Part shown: one piece after another, positions 37,328 through 47,400 of the stretch
Numbering within the stretch: position 1 is the stretch's first letter
Layout: every line of letters starts with the position of its first letter
Source: Yamagishiella unicocca
Taxonomy: Eukaryota; Chlorophyta; Chlorophyceae; Chlamydomonadales; Volvocaceae
Direction of reading: 5' to 3'
DNA length: 64,000 nucleotides
NCBI GenBank assembly: GCA_003116995.1
Contig: BDSL01000030.1
Location: forward strand, 1 to 64,000
The notes under the pieces: generated by a model
Databases searched by the model: none
The model's input: the letters and a program-made list of their open reading frames with translations, nothing else
What the model was told of the DNA's origin: nothing
Translations under genes and position numbers: made by a program

Positions 37328-38818
37328 TCACTTGGACCCCTCGTAAAAGAAGAAGTCGTTGGGGTACATGTCATCGGCGCGCTTGCAGTCCATGGCGAAG
37401 TGGCCTGCCTGCTTGCAAAGGAGGCACTTGCCGGCACTGCGGAGCTTCTCAGAGGCGGCAGCAGTGAGGTCCCGCACCCACATCGCCTTGGCCTCCGCCG
37501 TGGGGCGGCGGAAACGCGCAGCAGTGGGAACACGGTCCGGCAACGAACCCTGGGCACGCTTCTGCTTTTTCGCGGGCTGCGCGCCGGCCGCAGGAGGCCG
37601 GTCGCGACCCGTACCACCCACGCACGACGGACCCGCACCCGAGCCCGACGCACCCGAGCCCGATGCACGCGCCCGACCGGAAATCACCAGCGCACGACTG
37701 AAGCACACGCCAGAACGGAGCCCACTTGCGCCACTCAACGTTCGCTCCGTTGGAATCCCGGTCGAACATCACCCGGTTGCGCACATTTTCCGGGCACAGG
37801 TCAACGACCCAGTAGATGTACACCACATCCGGCAACTCAACCGGCAACAACTCGCGACGAACCTCAGCGACAAACGCCTGGATCTCCTCGACTGAGGCGA
37901 AGGTCTTGCGAGCCTTGAGCTTCCGCAGCGTTACAACATGCTGGCTGAGGGAGCTCGCCAGGCCAACTTGTCCCCCGCTGCGTATGTTGGCTACGTGATG
38001 GATGAGTTGCTGGCGCTACTGTCGCTGGCCGGCCGGACCATCAACACGACGGAAGGTACTACGTGGATCATTTGCCACTTCTCTCCGCCCTCCGTCGTTG
38101 TGGAGCTGCGTCGCGAGGTCGCCAAGTTGCCGGGTGGCGTCATTCCGTCGGGCGACTGGCTGCGCGACTGGTTCAAGCAGCTTTCGAGCGCCGCGGACCG
38201 ACCCTTGAGCTTCCGCAGCGCGATGAGCACCAAGGGTCGGTCCGCGGCGCTCGAAAGCTGCTTGAACCAGTCGCGCAGCCAGTCGCCCGACGGAATGACG
38301 CCACCCGGCAACTTGGCGACCTCGCGACGCGGCTCCACAACGACGGAGGGCGGAGAGAAGTGGCAAATGATCCACGTAGTACCTTCCTTCGTGTTGATGG
38401 TCCGGCCGGCCAGCGACAGTAGCGCCAGCAACTCGTCCATCACGTAGCCAACATACGCAGCGGGGGACAAGTTGGCCAGGCGAGCTCCCTCAGCCAGCAT
38501 GTTGTAACGCTGGTCCGGAGGAGGCGGAGGAGGCAGGGAACCGCGAAGAAGGTCCTGCATGACGATGTCACCGTTGATGTCCGCGGCCTGATTGGCGACA
38601 ACAGGGTTAGCAGGGTAGCCACCACCACCAGCAGCCTCAATAGCCGGATTGCCAGCACCACCAGCACCAGCAGTGGGAGCGGCAGGTGGAACGTTCTCCG
38701 GGGCAGGCGGAACGTTCTGCGGGGCAGGCGGAACGTTCTGCCGAGCAGCCGCGCCCGGAACGTTACCAGCAGGACCGTCTCCAGGCTCGTCGTCCATGTC
38801 GAGATCGTAAGGGTACAA
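37328..38818 (-). pseudogene. Chromovirus gag, disrupted by a foldback insertion and a frameshift
   Basis: The ORF starts at 38818 (MYPYDLDMDDEPGDG), followed by repeated NVPPAPENVPPA units and a capsid-like region (YNMLAEGARLANLSPAAYVG, GDWLRDWFKQL). At about 38,220 the frame runs into an inverted copy of itself (37926-38207 against 38231-38512). The original frame resumes beyond 37,930 (KTFASVEEIQAFVAEV). A further frameshift lies near 37,690-37,740. The last segment carries a CX2CX4HX4C zinc knuckle (CLLCKQAGHFAMDC) and ends with a stop at 37328-37330. Confidence 0.85.
37926..38512. repeat. 282-bp foldback inverted repeat with 23-bp spacer
   Basis: The left arm 37926-38207 is the near-perfect reverse complement of the right arm 38231-38512; the spacer is 38208-38230. 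An 18-bp direct repeat (CCTTGAGCTTCCGCAGCG) lies at 37913-37930 and 38203-38220, which brackets a 290-bp insertion. Confidence 0.93.
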
Positions 38819-38932
38819 ACGAGCAGGCGGAAGCGCAGGAACTAGGGCAAGACGGGAGCGGTACGTCGGCGCTGCCAGAAATTAAGTTTCCACATACGCC
38901 ACAGGAAAGAAAAAAAAACGTCTCGATACCAA

Positions 38933-39117
38933 TGTCACGAATCTGTCCGTATTGGTGGGCTTGAAAATGCCCTGATTGTGGTACAACCACAAAAGGCATA
39001 GTCGCAACGCAAGCGTACGAGTGTACGACGAGGCGAGCGCACGAGTGTGCGAGGTAGGACCAAGCACATGAACCCTTGAAGAGAACGAATCGAAGTGTAA
39101 CAGCTCAGCTTGTTACA
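38933..39117 (-). repeat. 5' LTR (right)
   Basis: 185 bp, starting TGTCACGAATCTGTCCG and ending CTTGTTACA on the plus strand. It is followed immediately by GTCTG (39118-39122). Confidence 0.95.
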
Positions 39118-39597
39118 GTCTGGAACCGCCGCCGCGGTCGACCGGCCTGGTTAGCGCTACTATACATTTGTAACATAAAAATGCACTGCAATATGTCCAC
39201 ATCAGCAGGTCAACAAAAGTGGCAAGAACAAAAAGCGGAAGTTATTCCTATCTCGCCACATATATACCCGTACTGTAGTTACAGCCTAGGTGGGTACAGC
39301 TCAGTAGGGCCACGCGTGTGCGTGGGCTCCTCATTAGCAACGCAGTCCTGGTCACATTAACTGCTGGATCATGCATATTTAATCAAACTGCATTGTGCTG
39401 CTAAGCTGTCAATTGCGTTTTCATCATTTTCGTAGTAGTAACTGTCACATTGGGCCCCAGACAGTCCCAGACCCATTGGGCTCCTCACCCTCCCCTGCAC
39501 TCCACACCCTCCGCCGCCGCCCCGCCCTCCATGCCCTCCTCCCCACCAACACCCTCCCCCCCGCGGTCCACTGGAAAGCGGGGCCTTCCAACCACCA

Positions 39598-39802
39598 ACT
39601 TCCCCCTGGGGTGCTGGCTGCTGTTTTTTTGTGCCTACGGCCTATCGATTGGTGTTCTGGTGGTTTGGTGTTCTGGTGGTTTGCCTTTGTTCCGGTACAA
39701 GTCGGTCTCTGTCTCCTCCGTCTTCCTCAGTGTCAGGCGATGTGCCCGATGGTTCTACCTTTTGGTCTGGAAGACTGGAACCCACTGTAACCGTTACAAG
39801 AA
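39598..39802 (+). repeat. R1 interspersed repeat (about 200 bp)
   Basis: This runs from TTCCCCCTGGGGTGCTGGCT to CCCACTGTAACCGTTACAAG. A close copy is at 46,407-46,580 and a reverse copy at about 47,165-47,400. Shared landmarks are GGTGTTCTGGTGGTTTGCC, GTGTCAGGCGATG and TGGTTCTACC. It interrupts the RT-bearing C-rich debris. It has no ORF, so it is a non-autonomous element, perhaps MITE- or SINE-like. Confidence 0.7.
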
Positions 39803-39804
39803 TA

Positions 39805-40420
39805 ACCAGCTCCTCTGCTCCTACCCCAACTTCGCCCAGAGCCTCACCAGCGAGCAGTGCGTGGACCTCCTGGTGAAGCCCTGTGCCTGCCACAAGTACG
39901 TTACCCGGGCCTTCAGCACCCCGGCCACAACCACGTCCTCACCACATGCCCGTACCCGATCCTCCCCGGCCCCCAGCGAGCGGACCTCACCGCCCTCTGG
40001 AACCACAGCGCCCGCTACCGCCCGCGCCGACCCCGGACCCTCCCGTGCAGACCTTCTAGCCGAACTCCACGCCTGTGCCCTCACCTTTACGCACCACTAT
40101 AAACAACGGTACCGCTACCCTCACCGCCCTCTTCGACACACCCTTCGACACCCTCCTCGCTTCCACCTTCAGCCACTTCGGCCCCGCCCTTGTCCAGCCG
40201 ACCTGCGGTATCCCCATGGGCATCTCGGCCGCCCTCTTCATCGCCAACCTCTTCCTCGCCTGGTTCGAATACGCCTCCCTACGCCAAAGCCTCCGGCCCT
40301 ACCTCTCACCCTCCGCCCGCACCGCCCTTGCCGCCTTCGCCTTCTCCCTCCGCTTCCTGGACGACCTCCTGTCACTCCACAATCCCCACCTCGCCGCTCT
40401 CCGCTGCCCACCATCACGGT
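39805..40420 (+). pseudogene. Reverse transcriptase fragment, probably Penelope-like
   Basis: The frame from about 40,075 reads TCGIPMGISAALFIANLFLA, then WFEYASL, and 30-odd residues later FSLRFLDDLLSLHNPHL. The pattern GIPMG-(6-7)-ANLFL-(3)-(Y/F)E-...-FLDDLL fits Penelope-like RTs better than LTR or LINE RTs. The upstream part lies in other frames (LLAELHACALTFTHHY; VLTTCPYPILPG), so the copy is frameshifted and dead. A GIY-YIG endonuclease was not found. Confidence 0.55.
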
Positions 40421-41649
40421 GGCGCACCCACCATCATGATGACGCAGGAGCGCAAGATGGCCATCATTGGCGGCATGTCGGACGCCGACCTCATCAAGGA
40501 GTACGACAGGATCAAGGGTACGAGCGGCTTGAACGCCAACGCCAACTGGACAAGCGGCATGTAGAGCCGATTTCCGCCGCCGCTGCCATAGCAGGCAGGG
40601 CTCAAGTGTCGCGAAGTCAGCGCAGTCGACGCAGCGGCACCCACAACCTGGCCGGCTCAGTCCCATCGACTAGCAGGCGAGGTTGACGGCACGGTGCCTG
40701 CTGCTGCGTGGCCAGCGGGGCGGGCTGTTCTTAAACCCTGGTTCCAGGCGTTGACAATGCGGCACTGGGTAATGGAGCATCAAAGGCTGAGGACTGTCAA
40801 GAGGGGGACGACTCGAGGGGGCGGGCGGACGGTTTGCTAGGGCAGGGGGCGAGCGATATGGCCAGCTGCTGCCAAGAGACCATGTAAGGGAAGGCCGAGC
40901 TTCGTCACAGATAAGTGTGGGCCTGGTCCGTTCAGTTTCAAGAGTCAACATCGTGACGGAGAGGGCAAAGGTGGATGAGCAGGGCAGTTAATGACTTAAT
41001 GTCGGCGGGCGGCAATCGCGGTGTGGCGGTCGGATCGCCAGCTGCGAGGTGGGCAGATACCGCTGCGATACGGCCTGCGACACGAGGAACCGCGAGGACC
41101 CGGGAGTTTGCTGTTGTTCTGCGCCCGCCATTGGCGGCGCCCGACATCTGCTGCGATTGCGGTCGGTGACGCCTGTCTGCCGCTGCGGTGGCGGCGCCTC
41201 ACTGTTGTTGCTGCTGCATATGAATCGGCCGATAGGATTCTTACGATACCTATCCGTCCATACGACTTGCACAAGCAAGCTTCAAGGGTGTGGACTCCAC
41301 TTTCGTTAAAGGGTAATAACTAACTACGATTCGAGATATCGCACGTATATGTTACGATGTTACATCCATACTTTCATACGGCACGTGTCCGTTCAAGCCA
41401 GGGGGGCAGTGGATACAACAGAACAAATAAACTCAACAGGGATCAATTTCATTACCTCCTCTTTTACGCGGTTATAAATATGAGTAACCAGAGTACGTCC
41501 GCCGGCTTGTGGCCGAATTGATTGGTCCAAGGTAACGATTATGCAAAACCTCATCACTGTCATTTTTCGATTAGGATGCTTAGCGTGGTTGCCGATCATG
41601 CATACTTGCCCGTGCGTGTCACGAACATCATACGGCAAACAATTAACGG

Positions 41650-41729
41650 CATGGGGCCTTTCTTCTTGTCCTGGGTTCGCCCGGGCTTGATGATACTGTA
41701 CCATCTCATCCAGTCTCATCATTTGAACC
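41650..41729 (+). repeat. 80-bp R2-type insertion with 5-bp target duplication
   Basis: The insert begins CATGGGGCCTTTCTTCTTG and contains TCCTGGGTTCGCCCGGGCTTG. It is flanked by AACGG at 41645-41649 and 41730-41734. Copy A has the unoccupied site CTAACGGACGGCG at about 27,714. Confidence 0.75.
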
Positions 41730-41901
41730 AACGGACGGCGTGCGGCGGGTGGGCGGCGACCCAGCGGCCAGACTATATCGAGCGAGCACGGTCGGTCGCA
41801 ATCAATGTTGTAAAACAGGACAGTACACAGAGCCTCATTTTTATTAAGACTGCTTGGGATCAGTGTAGCATTGGTGCTTCTCAGCCGACGCTCGCCGGAG
41901 A

Positions 41902-44900
41902 ATGTCGTGGCGCTTCCTTGCGCTGCTGGTCCTTGCGGCCCTGCTACAAGCTGGTGAGGCCTTGCTCTTTCCCTATCTACCTGGTGGTGATGCCATCGTG
42001 ATGCCCTGGTGCCCCTTTTGTCCATCCAGCATTTGTGTGACCGACCGACCGCTGCGTCACTACCTGCATGCTGCATGCATGCCGAATAATCACGCCTGCT
42101 GCTGCGTTTCAAGAAGAAATTACGACACAGCCAATAGCGGATATCATCCATGCATGTATGTACCATTCATTGTGTAGGGGCGATCGACCCACGCACGCCG
42201 CGCGCCGATCATGGCAGACATCAGCGTTGTAACACGATGCGTGCGTGATCGAGTAGCGAAACGACTCTTGCTTGACCCCCACTCTCTTGACTATCCACAC
42301 TCTTTATTTCTTGCGTGAGCAGGGGCCGCGGCGCCTTCCACCAAGCCGCCACCCATCCGCAAGCCTCCTCCCATCCGAAGGTCGCCACCCCCGAGGCCAT
42401 CACCGTCGCAGCAGCCGCAGACGGTTTCCGACCTGCTGGCCATGCACAAGGATCTCTCCTACGCAAAGACGCTCATGTCCCTGCCAAATTCTGAATCACA
42501 GTTCTTGATCAACTCGGCGTCCGCGCCCTTCACCCTTTTTGCCCCCTCGAACTCGGTGCGTGGGTGGCATGCCCGCAAGCGTGTACCCCCAATACCTCCC
42601 GTGTAGGTTACTCACCTAGTGTTCCATCAGCCCTGCACCTATAGCTACGTACCTCGAGCCTTCTATCTTGCGCTTGCTGCGCTCCCCTCCACACATACAG
42701 ACGCTACCCAGGCATGCACGTACCTGGATCGCCCCGCCACACCAACACCTGCATGTCTGTTTACTCGCTCGCCACCCTTACCTAATAATCGACCACACCC
42801 GTCTCAGCACGCACGCCATCGCCCCCTATCTACCGGCTACTACAGGCCTTTGAGCTCTATGCGCATATGCTGGGGCTTCCAGTGGACAAGCTGGTGACGA
42901 AGTTTGGCGCTCGCATGATTAACCAGCTGATGCAGTACCACATCGTGCAGCCCGCTGTGCTCACCACCTGCAGCCTACCCACGAGCCTCAAGACTGCGTC
43001 GGAGCTGCCTGGCTACAACCTGACCATCGCCACGTGAGTACGTTCTGGATGGCAGCGAGTGAGCGACGCGAGTGGCCGGGTAGATGTTATGTAGAGGCCT
43101 GGTGGTAGTAACTATTACAGTGGGTGCCAGACCCAAAGGTAGACCCATACATCAGGCACACCGTGCGGTGATGAACCATGGGCCAACCGTTTTCAGCCGG
43201 CTAAGCGTTCCGTCAGCCAAGCAAGCAATGCACGCTTTCTCCTAAGTGACTCCCTCACTCCTTTCCCCGTGCTGATGACGCCACAGGAAGGAGTCCAGCG
43301 TATTCGTGGTGGCCAAGGAGTCACAGGCAATCGTGACGAGCGCCAACCTTTCGGCCGGCAAGGTCAGCGATCGACATGTGCATGCATGAAGATCAGCAGG
43401 GGCAGTGATATTTTATTTGCGGGTGGTCCCTTTGACGACCAGAGCAGCAGTGGGAGGTAGGAGTACTCCCTACATGGTACATACTGATGCCCGGATGAAA
43501 ATGATTCGACGTAACGAAGCCGCAAGCGAGGCGTCCGAATTGTGTTAATTGTCATTTGCCCGCGTGACGGGTGGAGCGTATGTAGCGCTATTAGCGCGCG
43601 ACTGCCTTAACAAGTGCGTACTGAGCGCGTGCATGGGGACGAGAGGGAAAGTAAGGTGCATGATAGGTAATAAAGGCTGTGGCACAACGGTCCCATCGTC
43701 GAAAAGCGAGGAGCATGAGAGATGGCCCACGCCCACACCCACACCCTCCATACACTACTGCCTCAGGCCGTCGTACACGTTGTGGACCGGGTGCTGGAAC
43801 CCTTCGATTTGAGCAACGCCCCCAACGTGACGGACTACAAGACGCTGGGCGACGCTTTGAAGTTCTTGGGGATTGGGCATTTGCCGGTGCGTGCGGACGC
43901 TGCTGATCCCAGTATACTATACGGGAAACAGGGAACAACATCGCTTCCTATGTCCGGTCAAAGCGTCAAAACGCGTAGCAGACAGCAGAAGGACGCATGC
44001 CGTGGGTTCGGATCTACCGGTAGCTTGTTGATCCTTACTTGTGCTTGCTATTACACGGCTTCCACACATCACTCGTGGGATCCATTCAGAGCGAGCAAGC
44101 AATGGCTGCCGTACCATATCATTATTGCCCTCTTAGGCTTGAAGTTCTGCCCCTACCTCCTGTAGCTGATGATTGCCTACTCTGCTGCAGGAACTTATGC
44201 TCTTCGCCGGCCTCGGTTCCTTGCTGAACAATTCCAGCCCGAAAGGGACACTCTTCGCGCCAATTGACTCGGTACGTGGTGCTACGCTTCATCAGCTAGA
44301 CTACTGTATGTAGATACGACCATATGGGGTCCTGACTGGTGAGGAAAGAAATGCGATAGCGAGGACTAGTCCTAAGACCGTGCGAAGATTGGGCAGTGCG
44401 CGCGCTCGGGGGATGCTTGTACGGAATAATGGAAGGTAGGGATTGGCGCGAACATGGGGCGGGTTGGGCTGGAACGGACTGGCCTCGAGTCGAAGTAAGT
44501 TGCCACGCAACGGCTAGTGGTTTGTCGACGGAGGTAGGCGAACCCAGCTTCCGGCCCTCCTGTGTAACGTAAGCGAGGTTTTCTTCATATAATGTTAATG
44601 ATGCATGCCAGCCATGGCGATGCTACTTTGCCAATTAACTTTGTATTGCTTCTTACCAGGTAGAGCTGTACTGATCGGCCACAGCATGCAACGGTCTGTC
44701 TGTCCCACCACGTGACTGTTCTACAACACCGCAGGCCTGGCCCGCAATGGACAACATTTTGACCAGCCCGCCGCTGTCAAACATCCTCAATCAGACGGCG
44801 GTATATGCGTTGATGACGAAAGTCGCCAGCAACATGGCCTTCAGGTCGTTCCTCGACACTCTGGTGAGATCGGCCACTCTCGCTCACGGTTGTACCAAAA

Positions 44901-46023
44901 CATCAGCGTACGGCTGCCTGTGCCACGGTTGAGTCACGATTGGGTCACGCACGGCTGTCTCACGGATGTACCTTCGTCGACCACGCAGGACCACGCTGCG
45001 ATTACGCACGTGAACCTTCCAGATAATCTTGAACATCTGGGGCCCAGACCGTGCACTGAGTAATCCGCAGCATCACATGTACCGGTAGAAGTAGTCTAGG
45101 TGTTACTGTGGGTTCCAGCATACCTGTTTGATAAGTAAGGCAGCGAGAGCATTGGTCTTCATGACACTATAGGAGACGCTGGAAGGAGAAATAACCCATC
45201 CGTGTGGTGACATTGCATCGGTCCCCACCTGATGTCAACTATATCTCAACCTATCTTAAGCCCTACGTACAACATCCGTATGCCTGATAAACCACTAGGA
45301 ATTTAGTTTTTTCTACGATACGTACAAACCGTGTCTCACACCGGTGCCAACTCCCTCCCCTCGCTCCAGGTCGTGTACGACCAATATAATATGGTAGAGA
45401 CGCTGTCCTATTCGCAGCTCTCATCTCGGACCTCCATTGCCATCGGCATCGGTAAGCGACACCTTTGCATGGACCGGCTCTGTAGGAAGCTAGTCCCGCG
45501 ATGCTTGGGTGGTTCGTGGGAACAGCTCAGGAATGAACGCGAAACAAATACTACGACATATCCGCAAGTTATCCAAGGTTTTCCTTGTCGCCGCTGCGGT
45601 AGCGCACTTCTTGCAGCCCACATACCAGATCCTACTGTGTCACCGCACTGAGCGTCAGAAGCTTTGCGAGTAACCATGCATCTAGCACATATGTACATAT
45701 CCCAATGGTCAGACAGCAAATACTGTTCGCCAAGAAACCCAACCGAAGGTCTTACCTACCCCACCTACCTTTCTTTTTGTTTGACAGGTCCGCACGTTTG
45801 TGCCGACGCCGCAGACCCCGCGGCTTACGACCACAACACCGCCGGCAAGCTGTTTATTAAGGCTGCCAACGGAACCCTGCAGCTGTCCGGCTTGACCTCG
45901 GGAAACATCGTGATCCCAAACATCATCGTCGGCACGGGCGCCCGCAAGCTTATCGTACACGTCGTGGATGCCGTGCTCGTGACGTACAGGACGGCAGAAT
46001 TTCTGGGCGTGCTCGTGAACTAG
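41902..46023 (+). CDS. Secreted Pro-rich/two-FAS1 protein, copy 3 (algal-CAM-like)
   Basis: Nine exons (398 aa) correspond one to one to copy 2: 41902-41953, 42323-42555, 42846-43033, 43287-43362, 43767-43886, 44191-44271, 44735-44863, 45370-45451, 45788-46023. The signal peptide is identical to copy 2, followed by KPPPIRKPPPIRRSPPPRP, FAS1 domain 1 (FTLFAPSN, LMQYHIVQPAVL, VVHVVDRVLEPF) and FAS1 domain 2 (TLFAPIDS, LIVHVVDAVLVTY). Differences from copy 2 are mostly single residues: TTC for TTS before SLPTS, six changes in the last exon, and a Lys-to-Thr change at the codon split across the junction 43033/43287. Every splice site is intact, so both young copies look expressible. It is probably extracellular. 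Confidence 0.88.
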
Positions 46024-46406
46024 GCGCCTACTTACAAGCAATGTCCAAATTCCAGGCCGTCAACAATTGCAGCTGGCTATTGTGATTGGCTGGTGTCGCG
46101 GTTGAAATTATAGTCATGTTTAGCCTGAGTCAGAAGGCACTGAGCCACGCAGCGTGTGGACTGATAGTCGGGATCCTCCGGTTCGTTGTATGTTAGTTAG
46201 ACATGATGATGACGGCCTTCGGGGACCCGCCTCCGGATTAGGAGCGACCATCATCACATGCACGTATGGAGGCCTCCGCCAGTTATCTGCCTAGTTGGCC
46301 CATAGATATGATGAATTTAGGTCCTGCTGGGCGCTGAATAAAGATGTGACTGCACTCAAACTTGGGCCCGATGGCTCTACCAACACTACGATCTGGGGTC
46401 ACTGTA

Positions 46407-46580
46407 ATAGTTCCCCCTGGGGTGCTGGCTGCTGCTCTGTATGCCTACGGCCTGTCAATTTGGTGTTCTGGTGGTTTGCCTTTGTTTCGGTGCATGTCGG
46501 TTTTTGTTTCCTCCGTCTTGTTCAGTGTCAGGCGATGCGCCCGATGGTTCTACCTCTTGGTCTGGAACCCACTGTAACCG
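46407..46580 (+). repeat. R1 interspersed repeat
   Basis: Starts GTTCCCCCTGGGGTGCTGGC and ends GGAACCCACTGTAACCGTT. It is absent at the equivalent place in copy A (near 32,385), where only GGGGATAATAGTTACAATAC is present. Confidence 0.75.
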
Positions 46581-47164
46581 TTAAAACAAAAAACAAGTTA
46601 CAGTACAACTACCTGGCTGTTAATAAGACGCGCGCGCAATAATTGCGTTTATTGTTTCATAATCGTTTGTACACGTCCAGTTTGTTTGATTGTTGCTAAG
46701 CGTTTCAGGAGCAGCTTGTAGATAACGCAGGCCACCCGCAGTTGATAGATGGCGCAGCAATCTGTATGCGCAAATATGCTTCGTTGACGGAAGCAACGCG
46801 ACAGCTTGCGTAGCTGTTGCAGTGTGTACATGTACAAGCGGGGAGAGGTCGGAATGAGGCTTACCTTGGATGGGGTGGGCCCAGCGAGCGCTGTACATGG
46901 TTATGAGCCAGGGGCCTAATGCACCCATGGTTGACTCAATGAAAGAGGAGACGACATACTCGGGTGTAATAACCTGCCTGACGCCAACCACCGACTTCAT
47001 CGTCCCAGCCTCAGGCCCGGCGCGCGCCCACCGACTGACCCACGCACCGCCCTACCTCCACCGCCATGAAAGGCGCTCGCCTCTTTGAACCCTTAGCTGA
47101 CCCAGCGTCAGCTAGGTCATCGCATAGCGGTCTGATTGGATTAATGCACAGCAGCCGATCGCTG

Positions 47165-47400
47165 CGCTGTGTACCGCTTACAGTGGGTTCCAGACCAAAA
47201 GGTAGAACCATCGGGCACGTCGCCTGACCCCAGGCCGTAGGTTGGAGCCATCAGGCGCATCACAATAAATGGAAGGGATGCACAAGGAGAAGAAAACACC
47301 CGACCGATATACGGCAAAGCACCAGCAGAAACCCCAAATGAACAAAAGTCCAGAGGACAAATAACAGCGGCACCCAGGGGGCCCAGGGGAAGAAGTACGG
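47165..47400 (-). repeat. R1 interspersed repeat, reverse orientation
   Basis: Begins CTTACAGTGGGTTCCAGACC with AAAAGGTAGAACCATCGGGC and ends in GGGGAAGAAGTACGG. The corresponding copy A region (32,986-33,220) lacks the outer 5' part and has expanded GGGAGAAGTAGCCC units. Confidence 0.7.

Larger units (their letters stand above)
33850..39117 (-). mobile_element. Ty3/gypsy chromovirus (LTR retrotransposon), degenerate, 5,268 bp
   Basis: Two 185-bp LTRs (33850-34034 and 38933-39117) start TG and end CA and are flanked by the 5-bp duplication GTCTG. Genes read on the minus strand, so the right LTR is the 5' LTR. Just inside it, minus-strand TTGGTATCGAGACG resembles a tRNA-iMet-type primer site (TGGTATCAGAGC) with a small change. 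Just inside the left LTR lies a purine-rich AGGGGGCGAATA, a candidate polypurine tract. The order gag (with CCHC knuckle), protease, RT, integrase, chromodomain defines a chromovirus. Frameshifts, an RT-to-integrase deletion and a gag foldback make it non-autonomous. Confidence 0.95.
27446..39465. repeat. Segmental duplication, copy A (interrupted by an LTR retroelement)
   Basis: This aligns end to end with copy B at 41,242-48,406. Similarity begins near GATGCCTATTCGTCCATACG (copy B GATACCTATCCGTCCATACG). It ends at GTCACATTGGGCCCCAGAC in both. Copy A includes FAS1 copy 2, its 3' flank, and, after the retroelement at 33850-39117, the remainder 39123-39465. Without the element and one target-site copy, copy A is about 6.75 kb against about 7.17 kb for copy B. 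The difference comes from small indels and repeat insertions. Confidence 0.85.
39466..41241. other. Spacer between duplication copies: retroelement debris
   Basis: Strongly C-rich DNA to about 40,430 contains the Penelope-like RT fragment, split by an R1 insertion. About 40,431-40,566 carries an open MTQERKMAIIGGMSDADLIK and EYDRIKGTSGLNANANW segment that I do not recognise. From 40,567 to 41,241 I see nothing recognisable. Confidence 0.5.

Noticed and set aside
37991..38500. Two near-identical gag-like ORFs on opposite strands, suggesting two genes
   Set aside because: They are the two arms of the foldback inverted repeat in a single gag.
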